DNA of 64,000 nucleotides, taken from positions 62,001 through 126,000 of the forward strand of contig NZ_VSSR01000032.1 of assembly GCF_008123515.1 (NCBI RefSeq), written 5' to 3'. The notes beneath the pieces were generated by a model. It worked only from the letters and a program-made list of their open reading frames with translations. It did not search any database and was not told where the DNA came from. Shown in pieces: positions 16,025-24,260 of the stretch. The stretch comes from Bradyrhizobium cytisi. Its GTDB lineage: Bacteria > Pseudomonadota > Alphaproteobacteria > Rhizobiales > Xanthobacteraceae. A program made the translations under genes and the position numbers. The number at the start of each line of letters is the position of its first letter. The stretch's first letter is position 1.

Positions 16025-18496
16025 TCACATATGGCTGTCTTCTTCCTCGACCAGAATCTCGCGCTTGCCGGCGTGATTGGCGGGTCCGACGATGCCTTCC
16101 AGTTCCATGCGCTCCATCAGCGATGCGGCGCGGTTATAGCCGATTTGCAGGCGGCGCTGGATGTAGCTGGTCGAGGCCTTGCGGTCGCGCTTGACGATGG
16201 CAACGGCCTGCTGGAACAGGTCGCCGCCACCATCCGCGCCCATGCCGCTGGCGTCGAACACGGCGCCGTCCTCGTCCTCGGTCGGCTCTTCGGCCGTGAC
16301 CGCTTCCAGATATTCCGGCTGGCCCTGCGTCTTGAGGTGGCGCACCACCTTCTCGACTTCCTCGTCCGAGGCAAAGGGGCCGTGCACGCGGCTGATGCGG
16401 CCGCCGCCGGCCATGTAGAGCATGTCGCCCTGGCCGAGCAGCTGCTCAGCGCCCATCTCGCCCAAAATGGTGCGGCTGTCGATCTTCGAGGTGACCTGGA
16501 AGGCGATGCGGGTCGGGAAGTTCGCCTTGATGGTGCCGGTGATGACGTCGACCGACGGACGCTGCGTCGCGAGGATCACATGCAGGCCGGCGGCGCGCGC
16601 CATCTGCGCGAGACGTTGAACGGCGCCTTCGATGTCCTTGCCGGCGACCATCATCAGGTCGGCCATTTCGTCGACGATGATGACGATGTAGGGCAGCGGG
16701 TCGAGCGAGAGCTTCTCTTCCTCGTAGATCGCCTTGCCGGTTTCCTTGTCGAAGCCGGTATGCACGGTACGCGTCGGCTCTTCGCCCTTGGCTTTCAACT
16801 CGCCCAGGCGCGTGTTGTAGCCGTCGATGTTGCGCACACCGAGCTTGGCCATGTTCTTGTAGCGCTCTTCCATCTCGCGCACGGCCCATTTCAACGCGAC
16901 CACCGCCTTCTTCGGATCGGTCACGACGGGAGTGAGCAGATGGGGAATGCCGTCATAGACAGAGAGTTCGAGCATCTTCGGATCGACCATGATCAGCCGG
17001 CACTGATCCGGGCGCAGCCGATAGACCAGGCTGAGGATCATGGTGTTGATCGCGACCGACTTGCCGGAGCCGGTGGTACCGGCGATCAGCATGTGCGGCG
17101 TGCGCGCGAGGTCGATGATGACGGGATCGCCGCCAATGGTCTTGCCGAGGCAGAGCGGCAGTTTTGCAACCGTGTCGATGGTCTCCTTGGCAACCAGCAG
17201 CTCGCGCAGATAGACCTTTTCACGATGCGCGTTCGGCAGCTCGATGCCGATGGCATTGCGACCGGGAACGACGGCGACGCGCGCAGACAATGCGCTCATC
17301 GAACGCGCGATGTCGTCGGCTAGCCCGATCACGCGCGACGACTTGATGCCGGGTGCCGGTTCGAGCTCGTACAGCGTGACGACCGGACCTGGATTGGCCT
17401 TCACGATCTCGCCGCGCACGCCGAAATCCTGCAGCACGCCCTCGAGCGCACGCGAATTGGCTTCCAGCTCGGCCTTGCTGAGCGGCTGGCGATCGCCGGC
17501 CTTGGGCGCAGCCAGAACGGACACGGACGGTAGCTCGAACTTGTCGGAGGATTTCCTGGACGCGGGTTTCGGTGCAGCCTTCTTGCGCGACGCGCGCGCG
17601 GGCGCTTCCTCTTCCTCCTCCTCGTCTTCCTCTTCTTCGTGCTCGTGGTCGTAATCCTCGTCCGCGGACTGCGGTGAGATCGGGGGCGCGGCGCGGCCGC
17701 CGAGATTGGGTTCCTGCCGGCTGAACGAAACTGCCTTGGTCTTCGATCCGCTCGAGACCAGCGAGCGATAGGCCGCGCCGAATAGCCAGATCAACCGCGC
17801 CTTGGTGCTCATCAGCGCGTGGAACAGCCAGCCCAGCGACACCGAGCCACGATCGCTCTCCTCGTCTCCGTCGAGCGGCTTGTCGTCGTCCTCGATCTCC
17901 GCGAGCTCTTCGTCATGCTCGCGTGCGCCGAGCCCGCAGGCGATCAGGAAGGTCGCAGCCAGCGCGACGAACAGGATGATTCCGAGCACCATGCGATAGA
18001 TTGCGCCGGGCGGCCCGAAGATCACCGCGGGTGCGCGCACCAGCGCATCGCCGACCACGCCGCCAAGCCCGGTCGGCAGCGGCCAGGCGCCACCATGCGG
18101 CCAGCAGCTGACAAAGCCTGCCGCGATCACGGTGCAGAGAATCCAGCAGCCGAGCCGCAGCGCCTCGCGATCGAATGGGCGATGGGTCATCATGCGCCAG
18201 CCCCACACCGCAACCGTCAGGATCAGCATGATCGCGCCGAGGCCGAGGATCTGCATCGCGAGGTCGGCGCCGATGGCGCCGGCATAGCCGAGAACGTTGT
18301 GGATCGGCCGCGAGGTCGCGTGGCTGAGGCTCGGGTCCTGCACCGACCAGGTCATCAGCGCGGCGGACGCGACGCCCGAGAGCGTGATCAGGCCGAAGCC
18401 GGTGAGCTCGCGCACGCGCCGGCTCAGCGCCTCGCGGATCGAGGGCGGCAGATGGCCGACCAGGGGAATGACACGTTCGATTGCCGACATGCTCAT
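16025..18496 (-). CDS. ftsK: DNA translocase FtsK
   Basis: FtsK anchors at the septum and pumps DNA to clear the terminus during division. The 823-residue protein has four N-terminal transmembrane segments (about residues 30-180), a linker with a strongly acidic stretch (HEHEEEEDEEEEEE), the motor domain with Walker A GTTGSGKS and Walker B YIVIIVDEMADLM, and a C-terminal gamma winged helix (SYIQRRLQIGYNRAASLME) that reads KOPS sites. Its start lies eight bases after the aminotransferase gene, probably the same operon. Confidence 0.95.
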   Translation of the reverse strand: MSMSAIERVIPLVGHLPPSIREALSRRVRELTGFGLITLSGVASAALMTWSVQDPSLSHATSRPIHNVLGYAGAIGADLAMQILGLGAIMLILTVAVWGWRMMTHRPFDREALRLGCWILCTVIAAGFVSCWPHGGAWPLPTGLGGVVGDALVRAPAVIFGPPGAIYRMVLGIILFVALAATFLIACGLGAREHDEELAEIEDDDKPLDGDEESDRGSVSLGWLFHALMSTKARLIWLFGAAYRSLVSSGSKTKAVSFSRQEPNLGGRAAPPISPQSADEDYDHEHEEEEDEEEEEEAPARASRKKAAPKPASRKSSDKFELPSVSVLAAPKAGDRQPLSKAELEANSRALEGVLQDFGVRGEIVKANPGPVVTLYELEPAPGIKSSRVIGLADDIARSMSALSARVAVVPGRNAIGIELPNAHREKVYLRELLVAKETIDTVAKLPLCLGKTIGGDPVIIDLARTPHMLIAGTTGSGKSVAINTMILSLVYRLRPDQCRLIMVDPKMLELSVYDGIPHLLTPVVTDPKKAVVALKWAVREMEERYKNMAKLGVRNIDGYNTRLGELKAKGEEPTRTVHTGFDKETGKAIYEEEKLSLDPLPYIVIIVDEMADLMMVAGKDIEGAVQRLAQMARAAGLHVILATQRPSVDVITGTIKANFPTRIAFQVTSKIDSRTILGEMGAEQLLGQGDMLYMAGGGRISRVHGPFASDEEVEKVVRHLKTQGQPEYLEAVTAEEPTEDEDGAVFDASGMGADGGGDLFQQAVAIVKRDRKASTSYIQRRLQIGYNRAASLMERMELEGIVGPANHAGKREILVEEEDSHM

Positions 18497-18504
18497 GGGC
18501 CCGC

Positions 18505-19719
18505 CTAACCCAGAGTTTCGACCAGCCGGTGCAGCGCCTGCGCCGTGGTCTCACTATCCTGCACCAGCGCCAGGCGAATGTAGCCGGCACCGGGATTGAA
18601 GCCGTCGGGCTGACGCCGCGCCAGATAGGAACCGGGCACCACGCGCACGCCGGCTTCCCTGAAAAGCCTGAGAGTCACGGAGACATCGTCGCCGATCTCG
18701 GACGTATTGAGCCAGACGCAGAAACCGGCGTCGGGCCGGCGATAGCCGTAACGATTGCCGATGATCTGGTCGGCGAGATCGAACTTGATCCGGTAGAGCC
18801 TGCGGTTCTCCTCGACATGCGCCTCGTCGCCATAGGCAACGGTCGCGACATGCTGAAGCGGCACCGGCACCTGCGGCGCCGCGATGTTGCGCAGCTCCAG
18901 GAACATGCCGATCAACTTCCTGTCGCCGGCAGCGAAGCCGACCCGCAAGCCCGGCAGGTTGGAGCGCTTCGACAGCGACTGGAACGCGACCACGCGGGTG
19001 AAATCGGGGCCCGCGCATTCGAGTGCGCTGCCTGGTGCTTCGCGGGTGTAGATCTCGGAGTAACACTCGTCGCTGAGGATCACGAAGTTGTAGCGATCGG
19101 CGAGGCTCTTCAGGCGCGTGAAATAATCGCGCGACGCGACCGAGCCCTGCGGATTGGCGGGTGACGCCAGATAGAACGCCACCGTGCGCGCGAGCGTCGC
19201 TTCGTCGATGGCGTCGAGATCGGGCAGGAAGCCGTTTTCGACGGTGGTCGGCTGATAGACCGGCTCGCAGGCCGCGGCGCCGGCGCCGGCGCCATAGACC
19301 GGATAGAACGGGTTCGGCATCAGGATGGCGGGCTTGCCGGGACGCGGGCCGACATAGCGCGCTGCTGCGATCGCGGCGAGGAATAGCCCCTCTCGGCTGC
19401 CATTGAGGACGAGAATCTCGCTCTTGGGGTCGAGCGGTCGCGGCAGCTTGAAGCGCGACGACAACCAGGCGCCCGCTGCCTGCCGGAACGGCTCGGTGCC
19501 CTGGTTCATCGGGTAACGGCCGAAATCGGCGATGTGCTTGGCCAGCACCGGACCGACGAAGTCAGGCACCGGATGCTGGGGTTCGCCGACTGCGAGCGAA
19601 ATCAAGGGCTTGCCAGGCTGGTGCGGCGCCAACAGCTCGTTCAGCCGGACGAAGGGCGAGCGTTCGTCGTCGGAGCTTCCACCGGCTAGCGGCGCACGGG
19701 ATGAAGCGGTCATAGCCAT
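18505..19719 (-). CDS. Class I/II PLP-dependent aminotransferase (DapC-like)
   Basis: A fold-type I aminotransferase of about 404 residues, closest in appearance to N-succinyldiaminopimelate aminotransferase-like proteins of alphaproteobacteria. Key pieces are the substrate-clamp SLAVGEPQHPVP, NGSREGLFLA, PNPFYPVYGAGA, the YLASPANPQGSV region, ILSDECYSEIY and the PLP lysine in SLSKRSNLPGLRVGF. Two adjacent ATGs (19719 and 19713) can serve as starts. It lies directly upstream of ftsK. The substrate is not fixed by sequence alone. Confidence 0.82.
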   Translation of the reverse strand: MAMTASSRAPLAGGSSDDERSPFVRLNELLAPHQPGKPLISLAVGEPQHPVPDFVGPVLAKHIADFGRYPMNQGTEPFRQAAGAWLSSRFKLPRPLDPKSEILVLNGSREGLFLAAIAAARYVGPRPGKPAILMPNPFYPVYGAGAGAAACEPVYQPTTVENGFLPDLDAIDEATLARTVAFYLASPANPQGSVASRDYFTRLKSLADRYNFVILSDECYSEIYTREAPGSALECAGPDFTRVVAFQSLSKRSNLPGLRVGFAAGDRKLIGMFLELRNIAAPQVPVPLQHVATVAYGDEAHVEENRRLYRIKFDLADQIIGNRYGYRRPDAGFCVWLNTSEIGDDVSVTLRLFREAGVRVVPGSYLARRQPDGFNPGAGYIRLALVQDSETTAQALHRLVETLG

Positions 19720-19917
19720 TCTGGGCGCCAGCACTCTTGGAACGGCCGGCACATGGATATGCCGGCGGGAAAGCGGTTCAGTTCACCATAGATAGGGCGA
19801 GGTTAAGACGCGATTAACCATCGGCAGGCCGACCCGTCCAGAGCGGGAATAATGAGGCCGGATAACAACGGGATGCATGGTGCTCAGGGCCCCCGCTTCT
19901 CGTCACACGGGACGCGA

Positions 19918-20004
19918 CGTCATGGCCGGGCTTAGTCCCGGCCATCCACGGCCTTTCCTGCCGCACCAAGAACGTGGATGCCCGGGACAAGCCCGGGCAT
20001 GACG
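19918..20004. repeat. Palindromic repeat (CGTCATGGCCGGGC family)
   Basis: CGTCATG at the left and CATGACG at the right form the outer pair. Each half is itself a hairpin (ATGGCCGGG/CCCGGCCAT and ATGCCCGGG/CCCGGGCAT), and CCACG pairs with CGTGG in the middle. It fills most of the gap between the aminotransferase and GFA genes (19720-20025), in which I see nothing else. Confidence 0.85.
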
Positions 20005-20025
20005 AGTTTCCCGACATAGGCCCGT

Positions 20026-20430
20026 TCAGTGCGCTGGCAGCTTCTCGAACGTCGCCATGCCCGCGGGGATCGCGTGGAACTCCTGCTTGTCGCAGGTGTA
20101 GATCGCCATCTGGGGATGGAACTGCTTGGGTTCGTCCAGTGTGCCGACCTTGAGGATCGCGGCCGGCAGTCCCGGAACCTTGGTCACCAGATGGGTGCCG
20201 CATTCTGCGCAAAATTCACGGGTGACGGCGCGCTCCAGATCCTTGCGGGTGAACTGCTTGGGGTGGCCGGTGATGTAGCTAAAGCCGGCCGCCGGCATCG
20301 CGATGAAGGTGTTGGGCGCGCCGCCCGAAATGTACTGGCACTCGCGGCAGTGACATTGGGCCTGCATCATCGGATCGCCCTCGGCCACGTAGCGCACTTC
20401 GCCGCAATAACATCCGCCTGCCAAACGCAT
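20026..20430 (-). CDS. GFA (glutathione-dependent formaldehyde-activating enzyme-like) domain protein
   Basis: A 134-residue zinc-binding beta-sandwich protein of the GFA/CENP-V family. It has the zinc-ligand cysteines in GGCYCG near the start, AQCHCRECQ around residues 25-33 and FCAECGTHL around residue 75, so all three cysteine clusters are intact. The biochemical role of most members is unknown, and activity with formaldehyde or glutathione is not implied. The length is typical. Confidence 0.88.
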   Translation of the reverse strand: MRLAGGCYCGEVRYVAEGDPMMQAQCHCRECQYISGGAPNTFIAMPAAGFSYITGHPKQFTRKDLERAVTREFCAECGTHLVTKVPGLPAAILKVGTLDEPKQFHPQMAIYTCDKQEFHAIPAGMATFEKLPAH

Positions 20431-20530
20431 GACGACCTCCCGTTTTGTTGTTCGTTATGGTCGTTATTTCTGCGCCGGCAATCTGGAATGGCAATCCTTT
20501 TCTTCCTTGCGCAGTCAAAAAGAATCCCGC

Positions 20531-20565
20531 CAAAAAAAGGGGCTCCAACTTGCGCTGGAGCCCCT
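20531..20565 (-). terminator. Rho-independent terminator after amtB (copy 1)
   Basis: On the minus strand AGGGGCTCCA (20565-20556) pairs with TGGAGCCCCT (20547-20538) and is followed directly by seven T residues (20537-20531 and adjoining). It is 86 bp downstream of the amtB stop. A second hairpin without a T run, GACGCGATC/GATCGCGTC at 20611-20638, lies between it and the gene. I see no gene in 20431-20650. Confidence 0.85.
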
Positions 20566-20650
20566 CAACGGTCGGGGCATTGCCGGGTATGTGCCCAAAC
20601 CGTAGTTGTGGACGCGATCCCCGAGGAGAGATCGCGTCCGGGAGGACTGG

Positions 20651-22099
20651 TTACATGTTGTAGGCGCGCTCGGTGTGGTCGGTGATGTCGAGACCTTCAC
20701 GCTCGCTCTCGACATTGGCGCGGAGGCCAACGATCACATCGACGACCTTGTAGAGGATCGCCGAACCGACGCCCGACCACACCAGCGTGGTGCAGACGGC
20801 TTCGATCTGGGAGATCATCTGCGCCGCGAAGTCGTAATCGGCAACCTTGGGCGGGATCGCGGTGTAGTCGATGATGCCCGCGCCACCGAGAGCCGGATTG
20901 ACCAGGATGCCGGTGCCGAGGGCGCCGATGATGCCGCCGATGCAGTGCACGCCGAACACGTCGAGCGAGTCATCATAGCCGAGCGCGTTCTTCACCACGG
21001 TGCAGAAGAACAGGCAGACCACGCCGACCACGAGGCCGAGGACGATCGCACCCATCACGCCGGAGAAGCCGGCGGCAGGCGTGACGGCCACGAGGCCCGC
21101 GACAGCGCCGGAGATGATGCCGAGCACCGACGGATGACCCTTCACGATCCACTCCGCGAACATCCACGACAGCGCTGCGGCTGCGGTGGCGACGAAGGAG
21201 TTGGTCATGGCGAGGGCTGCGCCGCCGTTGGCCTCGAGGTTGGAGCCGGCGTTGAAGCCGAACCAGCCAACCCAGAGCAGCGAGGCACCGATCATCGACA
21301 TGGTCAGCGAGTGCGGAGCCATCAGCTCCTTGCCGTAGCCGGTGCGCTTGCCGATCAGAAGCGCGCCGACGAGACCTGCGATGCCGGCGTTGATGTGCAC
21401 CACGGTGCCGCCAGCGAAGTCGATCGCGCCCTTCTTGAAGATCCAGCCGGCGTCGGCGTTGATCTCGTCGAGCTTGGCCTGAGCCGCAGTCTTCGCTGCG
21501 CCATCAGCCGCGGCAGCGAGAGCCTTGGCTGCATCCTGGATCGCGTCCGGGCCGGGCCAGTACCAGACCATGTGCGCGATCGGGAAGTAGATCAGCGTGA
21601 CCCAGAGCGGGATGAACAGGGCGATCGCCGAGAACTTCATGCGCTCGGCGAAGGCGCCGACGATGAGGGCGGGCGTGATCGCCGCGAACGTCATCTGGAA
21701 GCACACATAGACGAGCTCCGAGATGTTCGCGTCGACCGAGAAGGTCGCGGCCTTCGAGTCGGTGGTGACGCCCATCATGAAGGCCTTGGAGAAGCCGCCG
21801 ATGAAGTCGGAGCCGCCGGTGAAGGCGAGGCTGTAGCCGTACACGGCCCAGATCACGGTGACGATGCAGACGGTGTAGAACACCTGCATCAGGACCGAGA
21901 GCATGTTCTTGGAACGAACGAGGCCGCCGTAGAACAGCGCGAGACCCGGGATCGTCATCAACAGCACGAGCACTGTCGATGTCAGCATCCAGGCGTTATC
22001 CCCCTTGTTGACCGTTGGCTCGGCATAGGCTGCGGTCGCAGCGAACAGGCCGACTGCGAGAGCCGCCAATCCCGCGCCATAGGGACGCTTAAACGTCAT
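20651..22099 (-). CDS. amtB: Ammonium transporter AmtB (copy 1, partner of glnK copy 1)
   Basis: Trimeric Amt/Rh-family channel for ammonium uptake, blocked by GlnK. The 482-residue product has a signal peptide (LAVGLFAATAAYA) followed by eleven expected transmembrane helices. Characteristic segments are IPGLALFYGGLVRSKN, AHMVWYWPG, WVGWFGFNAGSNLEANGGAA and DSLDVFGVHCIGGIIGALGTG with pore histidines. The start at 22099 has AGGAG ten bases upstream; the frame is open further upstream. It follows glnK by 38 bp. The C-terminal tail differs from that of copy 2 at 24261-25562. Confidence 0.95.
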   Translation of the reverse strand: MTFKRPYGAGLAALAVGLFAATAAYAEPTVNKGDNAWMLTSTVLVLLMTIPGLALFYGGLVRSKNMLSVLMQVFYTVCIVTVIWAVYGYSLAFTGGSDFIGGFSKAFMMGVTTDSKAATFSVDANISELVYVCFQMTFAAITPALIVGAFAERMKFSAIALFIPLWVTLIYFPIAHMVWYWPGPDAIQDAAKALAAAADGAAKTAAQAKLDEINADAGWIFKKGAIDFAGGTVVHINAGIAGLVGALLIGKRTGYGKELMAPHSLTMSMIGASLLWVGWFGFNAGSNLEANGGAALAMTNSFVATAAAALSWMFAEWIVKGHPSVLGIISGAVAGLVAVTPAAGFSGVMGAIVLGLVVGVVCLFFCTVVKNALGYDDSLDVFGVHCIGGIIGALGTGILVNPALGGAGIIDYTAIPPKVADYDFAAQMISQIEAVCTTLVWSGVGSAILYKVVDVIVGLRANVESEREGLDITDHTERAYNM

Positions 22100-22137
22100 T
22101 TCATTTACTCCTGATTGAATTTTGGTTGAGCGCGAAA

Positions 22138-22476
22138 TCAAAGGGCCGCGGCGTCGGCCTCGCCGGTGCGGATGCGGACCGCATGGTCGAGGTTGATGAC
22201 GAAGATCTTGCCGTCGCCGATCTGTCCGGTTTTCGCAGCCGAGGTGATGGCGTCGATGGTCTTGTCGACCTGCTCGGAGGCGACAGCGACTTCGATCTTG
22301 ATCTTGGGCAGGAAGCTCACGGCATATTCGGCGCCGCGGTAGATTTCCGTATGGCCTTTCTGGCGGCCATATCCCTTGACTTCCGTCACCGTGAGACCGT
22401 GAACGCCAATGGCGGTCAGGGCGTCACGGACTTCTTCCAGCTTGAATGGCTTGATAATCGCCATAACAATTTTCAT
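22138..22476 (-). CDS. glnK: P-II nitrogen regulatory protein GlnK (copy 1)
   Basis: This trimeric signal protein reads 2-oxoglutarate, ATP and ADP and is uridylylated by GlnD. It gates AmtB. The 112-residue product has Tyr51 in TEIYRGAEY, the T-loop GYGRQKGHTEIYRGAEY, and the C-terminal GQIGDGKIFV and RTGE nucleotide-site motifs. The ATG at 22476 has AGGA just upstream. It sits 38 bp ahead of amtB, and a sigma-54 promoter lies about 106 bp upstream. Confidence 0.95.
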   Translation of the reverse strand: MKIVMAIIKPFKLEEVRDALTAIGVHGLTVTEVKGYGRQKGHTEIYRGAEYAVSFLPKIKIEVAVASEQVDKTIDAITSAAKTGQIGDGKIFVINLDHAVRIRTGEADAAAL

Positions 22477-22581
22477 GGGTCCTATCCCCGCTTGGGCCCG
22501 GTCCGGACGTGGCCGGGCGTTTCTCGACTGGTTCGCCACGAGGGAGAAGTTCACTACGCGGGCACAGCCAGGACCGTTAGA

Positions 22582-22597
22582 ATCAAATGCCGTGCCA
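22582..22597 (-). promoter_or_regulatory. Sigma-54 (RpoN) promoter of glnK-amtB copy 1
   Basis: On the minus strand TGGCACG-GCAT-TTGAT matches the sigma-54 consensus TGGCACG-N4-TTGCW, with the GG and GA/GC elements at the correct spacing. It points toward glnK and lies about 106 bp upstream of its ATG. About 60-80 bp further upstream (around 22657-22673) TGCGGTGCAGTGCGCCA could contain NtrC half-sites; that part is tentative. Nitrogen-limitation control via NtrC is inferred. Confidence 0.78.
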
Positions 22598-22789
22598 GAT
22601 CGGGCGGCTTGCCTAACGGACTATGAAAGCGGGGCTTTTCGCGTTTGGCGGGCATTGCGGTGCAGTGCGCCATTACGTCGCGCTCAATCCCTGGTCAGGC
22701 CTGATCAAAAAGCAGGCATGACAGGCTGTCGACACATTTGCTGCTCACGCGTCGGGCAGCTGAGAGGTAACTGACTACGGAAGATGCTA

Positions 22790-22862
22790 GCGGAAGGGCG
22801 TCGCCGTGCTGTGAAATATCGAAGCGGCTCCCGGCATGCTCACGGGATACGCGCAACCGACC
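22790..22862 (-). pseudogene. Remnant of an amtB 3' end
   Basis: The minus strand here encodes RLRVSREH....FDISQHGDALP, which matches the C terminus of amtB copy 2 (PLRVSREH....LDISQHGEALQ) with no gaps. The DNA also aligns without gaps, with long runs of identity such as GTCGCCGTGCTG-type and ATACGCGCA-type blocks. There is no start codon or upstream amtB sequence: the remnant begins right after the clpP-like stop at 22870. The rest of the 393-bp gap (22477-22869) holds the sigma-54 promoter. Confidence 0.75.
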
Positions 22863-22869
22863 TGGACCG

Positions 22870-23472
22870 TCAGGCCGGCTCGCGCTCCGCAAAGACCCGG
22901 TCGATCAATCCCCATTCGACCCCCTGCTGCGCGGTCATGAAGTGGTCGCGGTCCAGGGTCCGTTCCACCTCCGCCTCGGAGCGCCCGCAATGCTGCGCGT
23001 AGAGCCGGGTGATGCGCCGCTTGGTTTCCTGCATTTCGTTGGCATGGATCAGGATGTCGGACGCCTGGCCCTGGAAGCCGCCGAGCGGCTGGTGCACGTG
23101 AAGGCTCGCATTGGGCAGCGCGGCGCGGTGACCGGGCTCGCCGGCCATCAGCAGGAACGAGCCCATCGAGCGCGCAGTGCCCATGCACAGCGTATGAACC
23201 GGCGCCTTGACGAACTGCATGGTGTCGTACATGGCGAGGCCACTGGTGACCACGCCGCCATAGGAGTTGATGTAGAGATTGATCGGCCTGTTCGGATTCT
23301 CCGCCTCCAGGAACAGCAGCTGCGCGCAGACCAGTCCCGACATCGCATCATTGACCTCGCCGTTGAGGAAGATGATGCGCTCGCGCAGGAGCCGCGAATA
23401 GATGTCGAAGGATCGTTCGCCGCGGGCGGATTGTTCGACAACCATAGGGACGAGCTGAAGCATGTCGCGCAT
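22870..23472 (-). CDS. Divergent ClpP-family protease subunit
   Basis: A 200-residue ClpP-fold protein. Catalytic Ser102 (MGTARSMGSFLL), His127 (LHVHQPLGG) and Asp176 (DRDHFM) are present. However, several residues next to the active site differ from standard ClpP: SPGG is SYGG (Pro to Tyr), AAS is ARS, and PNS is PNA. The N terminus (LVPMVVEQSARGERSFDIYSRLL) is standard. No clpX or clpA gene is adjacent, so this is probably an accessory paralogue. It lies downstream of the SRPBCC gene on the same strand. Confidence 0.88.
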   Translation of the reverse strand: MRDMLQLVPMVVEQSARGERSFDIYSRLLRERIIFLNGEVNDAMSGLVCAQLLFLEAENPNRPINLYINSYGGVVTSGLAMYDTMQFVKAPVHTLCMGTARSMGSFLLMAGEPGHRAALPNASLHVHQPLGGFQGQASDILIHANEMQETKRRITRLYAQHCGRSEAEVERTLDRDHFMTAQQGVEWGLIDRVFAEREPA

Positions 23473-23512
23473 CGGCGACCTCCATGTCTGCAGGTGATGA
23501 AGTCTTTTGTTG

Positions 23513-23863
23513 TTAGGCCGCCGCGCGCATCAGGCAGCAATTGCTGTTGGCCGGCTGCGGCAGCGTTACATCGCAGGCCTGCTGAATAATGCGGAAGCGG
23601 GTGCCGCCGTCTTCGTTCGGCTCGATCCGGAAGATGACGTGGCTCTCGCGAAACGGCGGCTCTGAATCACGAAGCCGATAGCGCACCTCTTCGCCTGCGA
23701 TCGTAGATTCCGGCTCGGCGCCCGCAAGGTCGCAATCCGGCAGCCAGCGCTCGCGCAAGGCCGGAATGGTCACGGCGCGCCAGACCTTTGCCGGCGGTGC
23801 ATCGAAGTCATATTCGAGCACAAGGTCTGCGTCGGAGGGATCAGGCTTTGCTGCGTCGCTCAT
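23513..23863 (-). CDS. SRPBCC (AHSA1-like) domain protein
   Basis: A 116-residue START-like fold protein with the typical opening LEYDFDAPPAKVWRAVTIP and WLPDCDL, followed by strands ending in GGTRFRIIQQACDV. It ends sooner than most AHSA1 proteins and its last residues (ANSNCCLMRAAA) look atypical. Such genes often follow an ArsR regulator, as here (arsR ends 42 bp upstream). Its start codon is inside a tandem repeat of the arsR 3' end. Function is unknown; ligand binding is the usual guess for the fold. Confidence 0.82.
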   Translation of the reverse strand: MSDAAKPDPSDADLVLEYDFDAPPAKVWRAVTIPALRERWLPDCDLAGAEPESTIAGEEVRYRLRDSEPPFRESHVIFRIEPNEDGGTRFRIIQQACDVTLPQPANSNCCLMRAAA

Positions 23864-23921
23864 TGAACCAGGTCCTTATTGATCCAAATCATTGATCCAA
23901 GTCCTCATTGATCCATGTCCT
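23861..23921. repeat. Four-copy 16-bp tandem repeat spanning the arsR stop and SRPBCC start
   Basis: Consecutive units CATTGATCCATGTCCT (23906-23921), CATTGATCCAAGTCCT (23890-23905), TATTGATCCAAAT (23877-23889, shortened) and CATTGAACCAGGTCCT (23861-23876). In mRNA sense each full unit reads as AGGAC, then TGGATCAATG, so each carries a ribosome-binding-site-like core and an ATG. The last unit in transcription order holds the SRPBCC start; the first holds the arsR stop. Confidence 0.85.
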
Positions 23922-24219
23922 TGAGGAGATCGGCGAGTGCTTCCATGCGCTTCGGCCAGTAGGCGCGGTAGCGCGCAAGCCATGCCCCGATGGCCACGAT
24001 CCCGTCCGGGTCGACTGCGTAATTCACAAAACGGCCCTGCCGCTGTTCGCGCACCAGGCCAGCCGCGCGCAGCACCGAAAGGTGCTGCGACATCGCCGGC
24101 TGGCTGATCTCCAAGCCGTCGCGCAAAGCGCTGGCATTCAGGCTGCCACCAGCGAGCTTCTCAAAGACTTTACGGCGGGTCGGGTCGGCCAGCGCCTTGA
24201 AGATATCGGCTTCGATCAT
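23905..24219 (-). CDS. ArsR-family transcriptional repressor
   Basis: A 104-residue winged-helix protein with the ArsR core KALADPTRRKVFEKL, SASALRDGLEISQPAMSQHLSVL recognition helix, and the wing GLVREQRQGRFVNYAV. It has no metal-binding CxC motif in the recognition-helix region, so it is likely a non-metal ArsR of the type linked to SRPBCC genes. The ATG at 24219 lies two bases from a perfect palindrome that is its likely operator. It is followed by the SRPBCC gene in one transcript. Confidence 0.9.
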   Translation of the reverse strand: MIEADIFKALADPTRRKVFEKLAGGSLNASALRDGLEISQPAMSQHLSVLRAAGLVREQRQGRFVNYAVDPDGIVAIGAWLARYRAYWPKRMEALADLLKDMDQ

Positions 24220-24221
24220 GC

Positions 24222-24249
24222 CAACACATAAGCACGTACTTATGTGTTG
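24222..24249. promoter_or_regulatory. Palindromic operator in front of arsR
   Basis: CAACACATAAG and CTTATGTGTTG form perfect 11-bp arms around a 6-bp centre. In the minus direction a TTGCGC, an 18-bp spacer and TATGTG can be read across this palindrome, with TATGTG only five bases before the ATG. Occupation by ArsR would block this promoter, and the transcript would be leaderless or nearly so. Both points are inference from sequence. Confidence 0.75.
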
Positions 24250-24260
24250 CGCAAGCCCGA

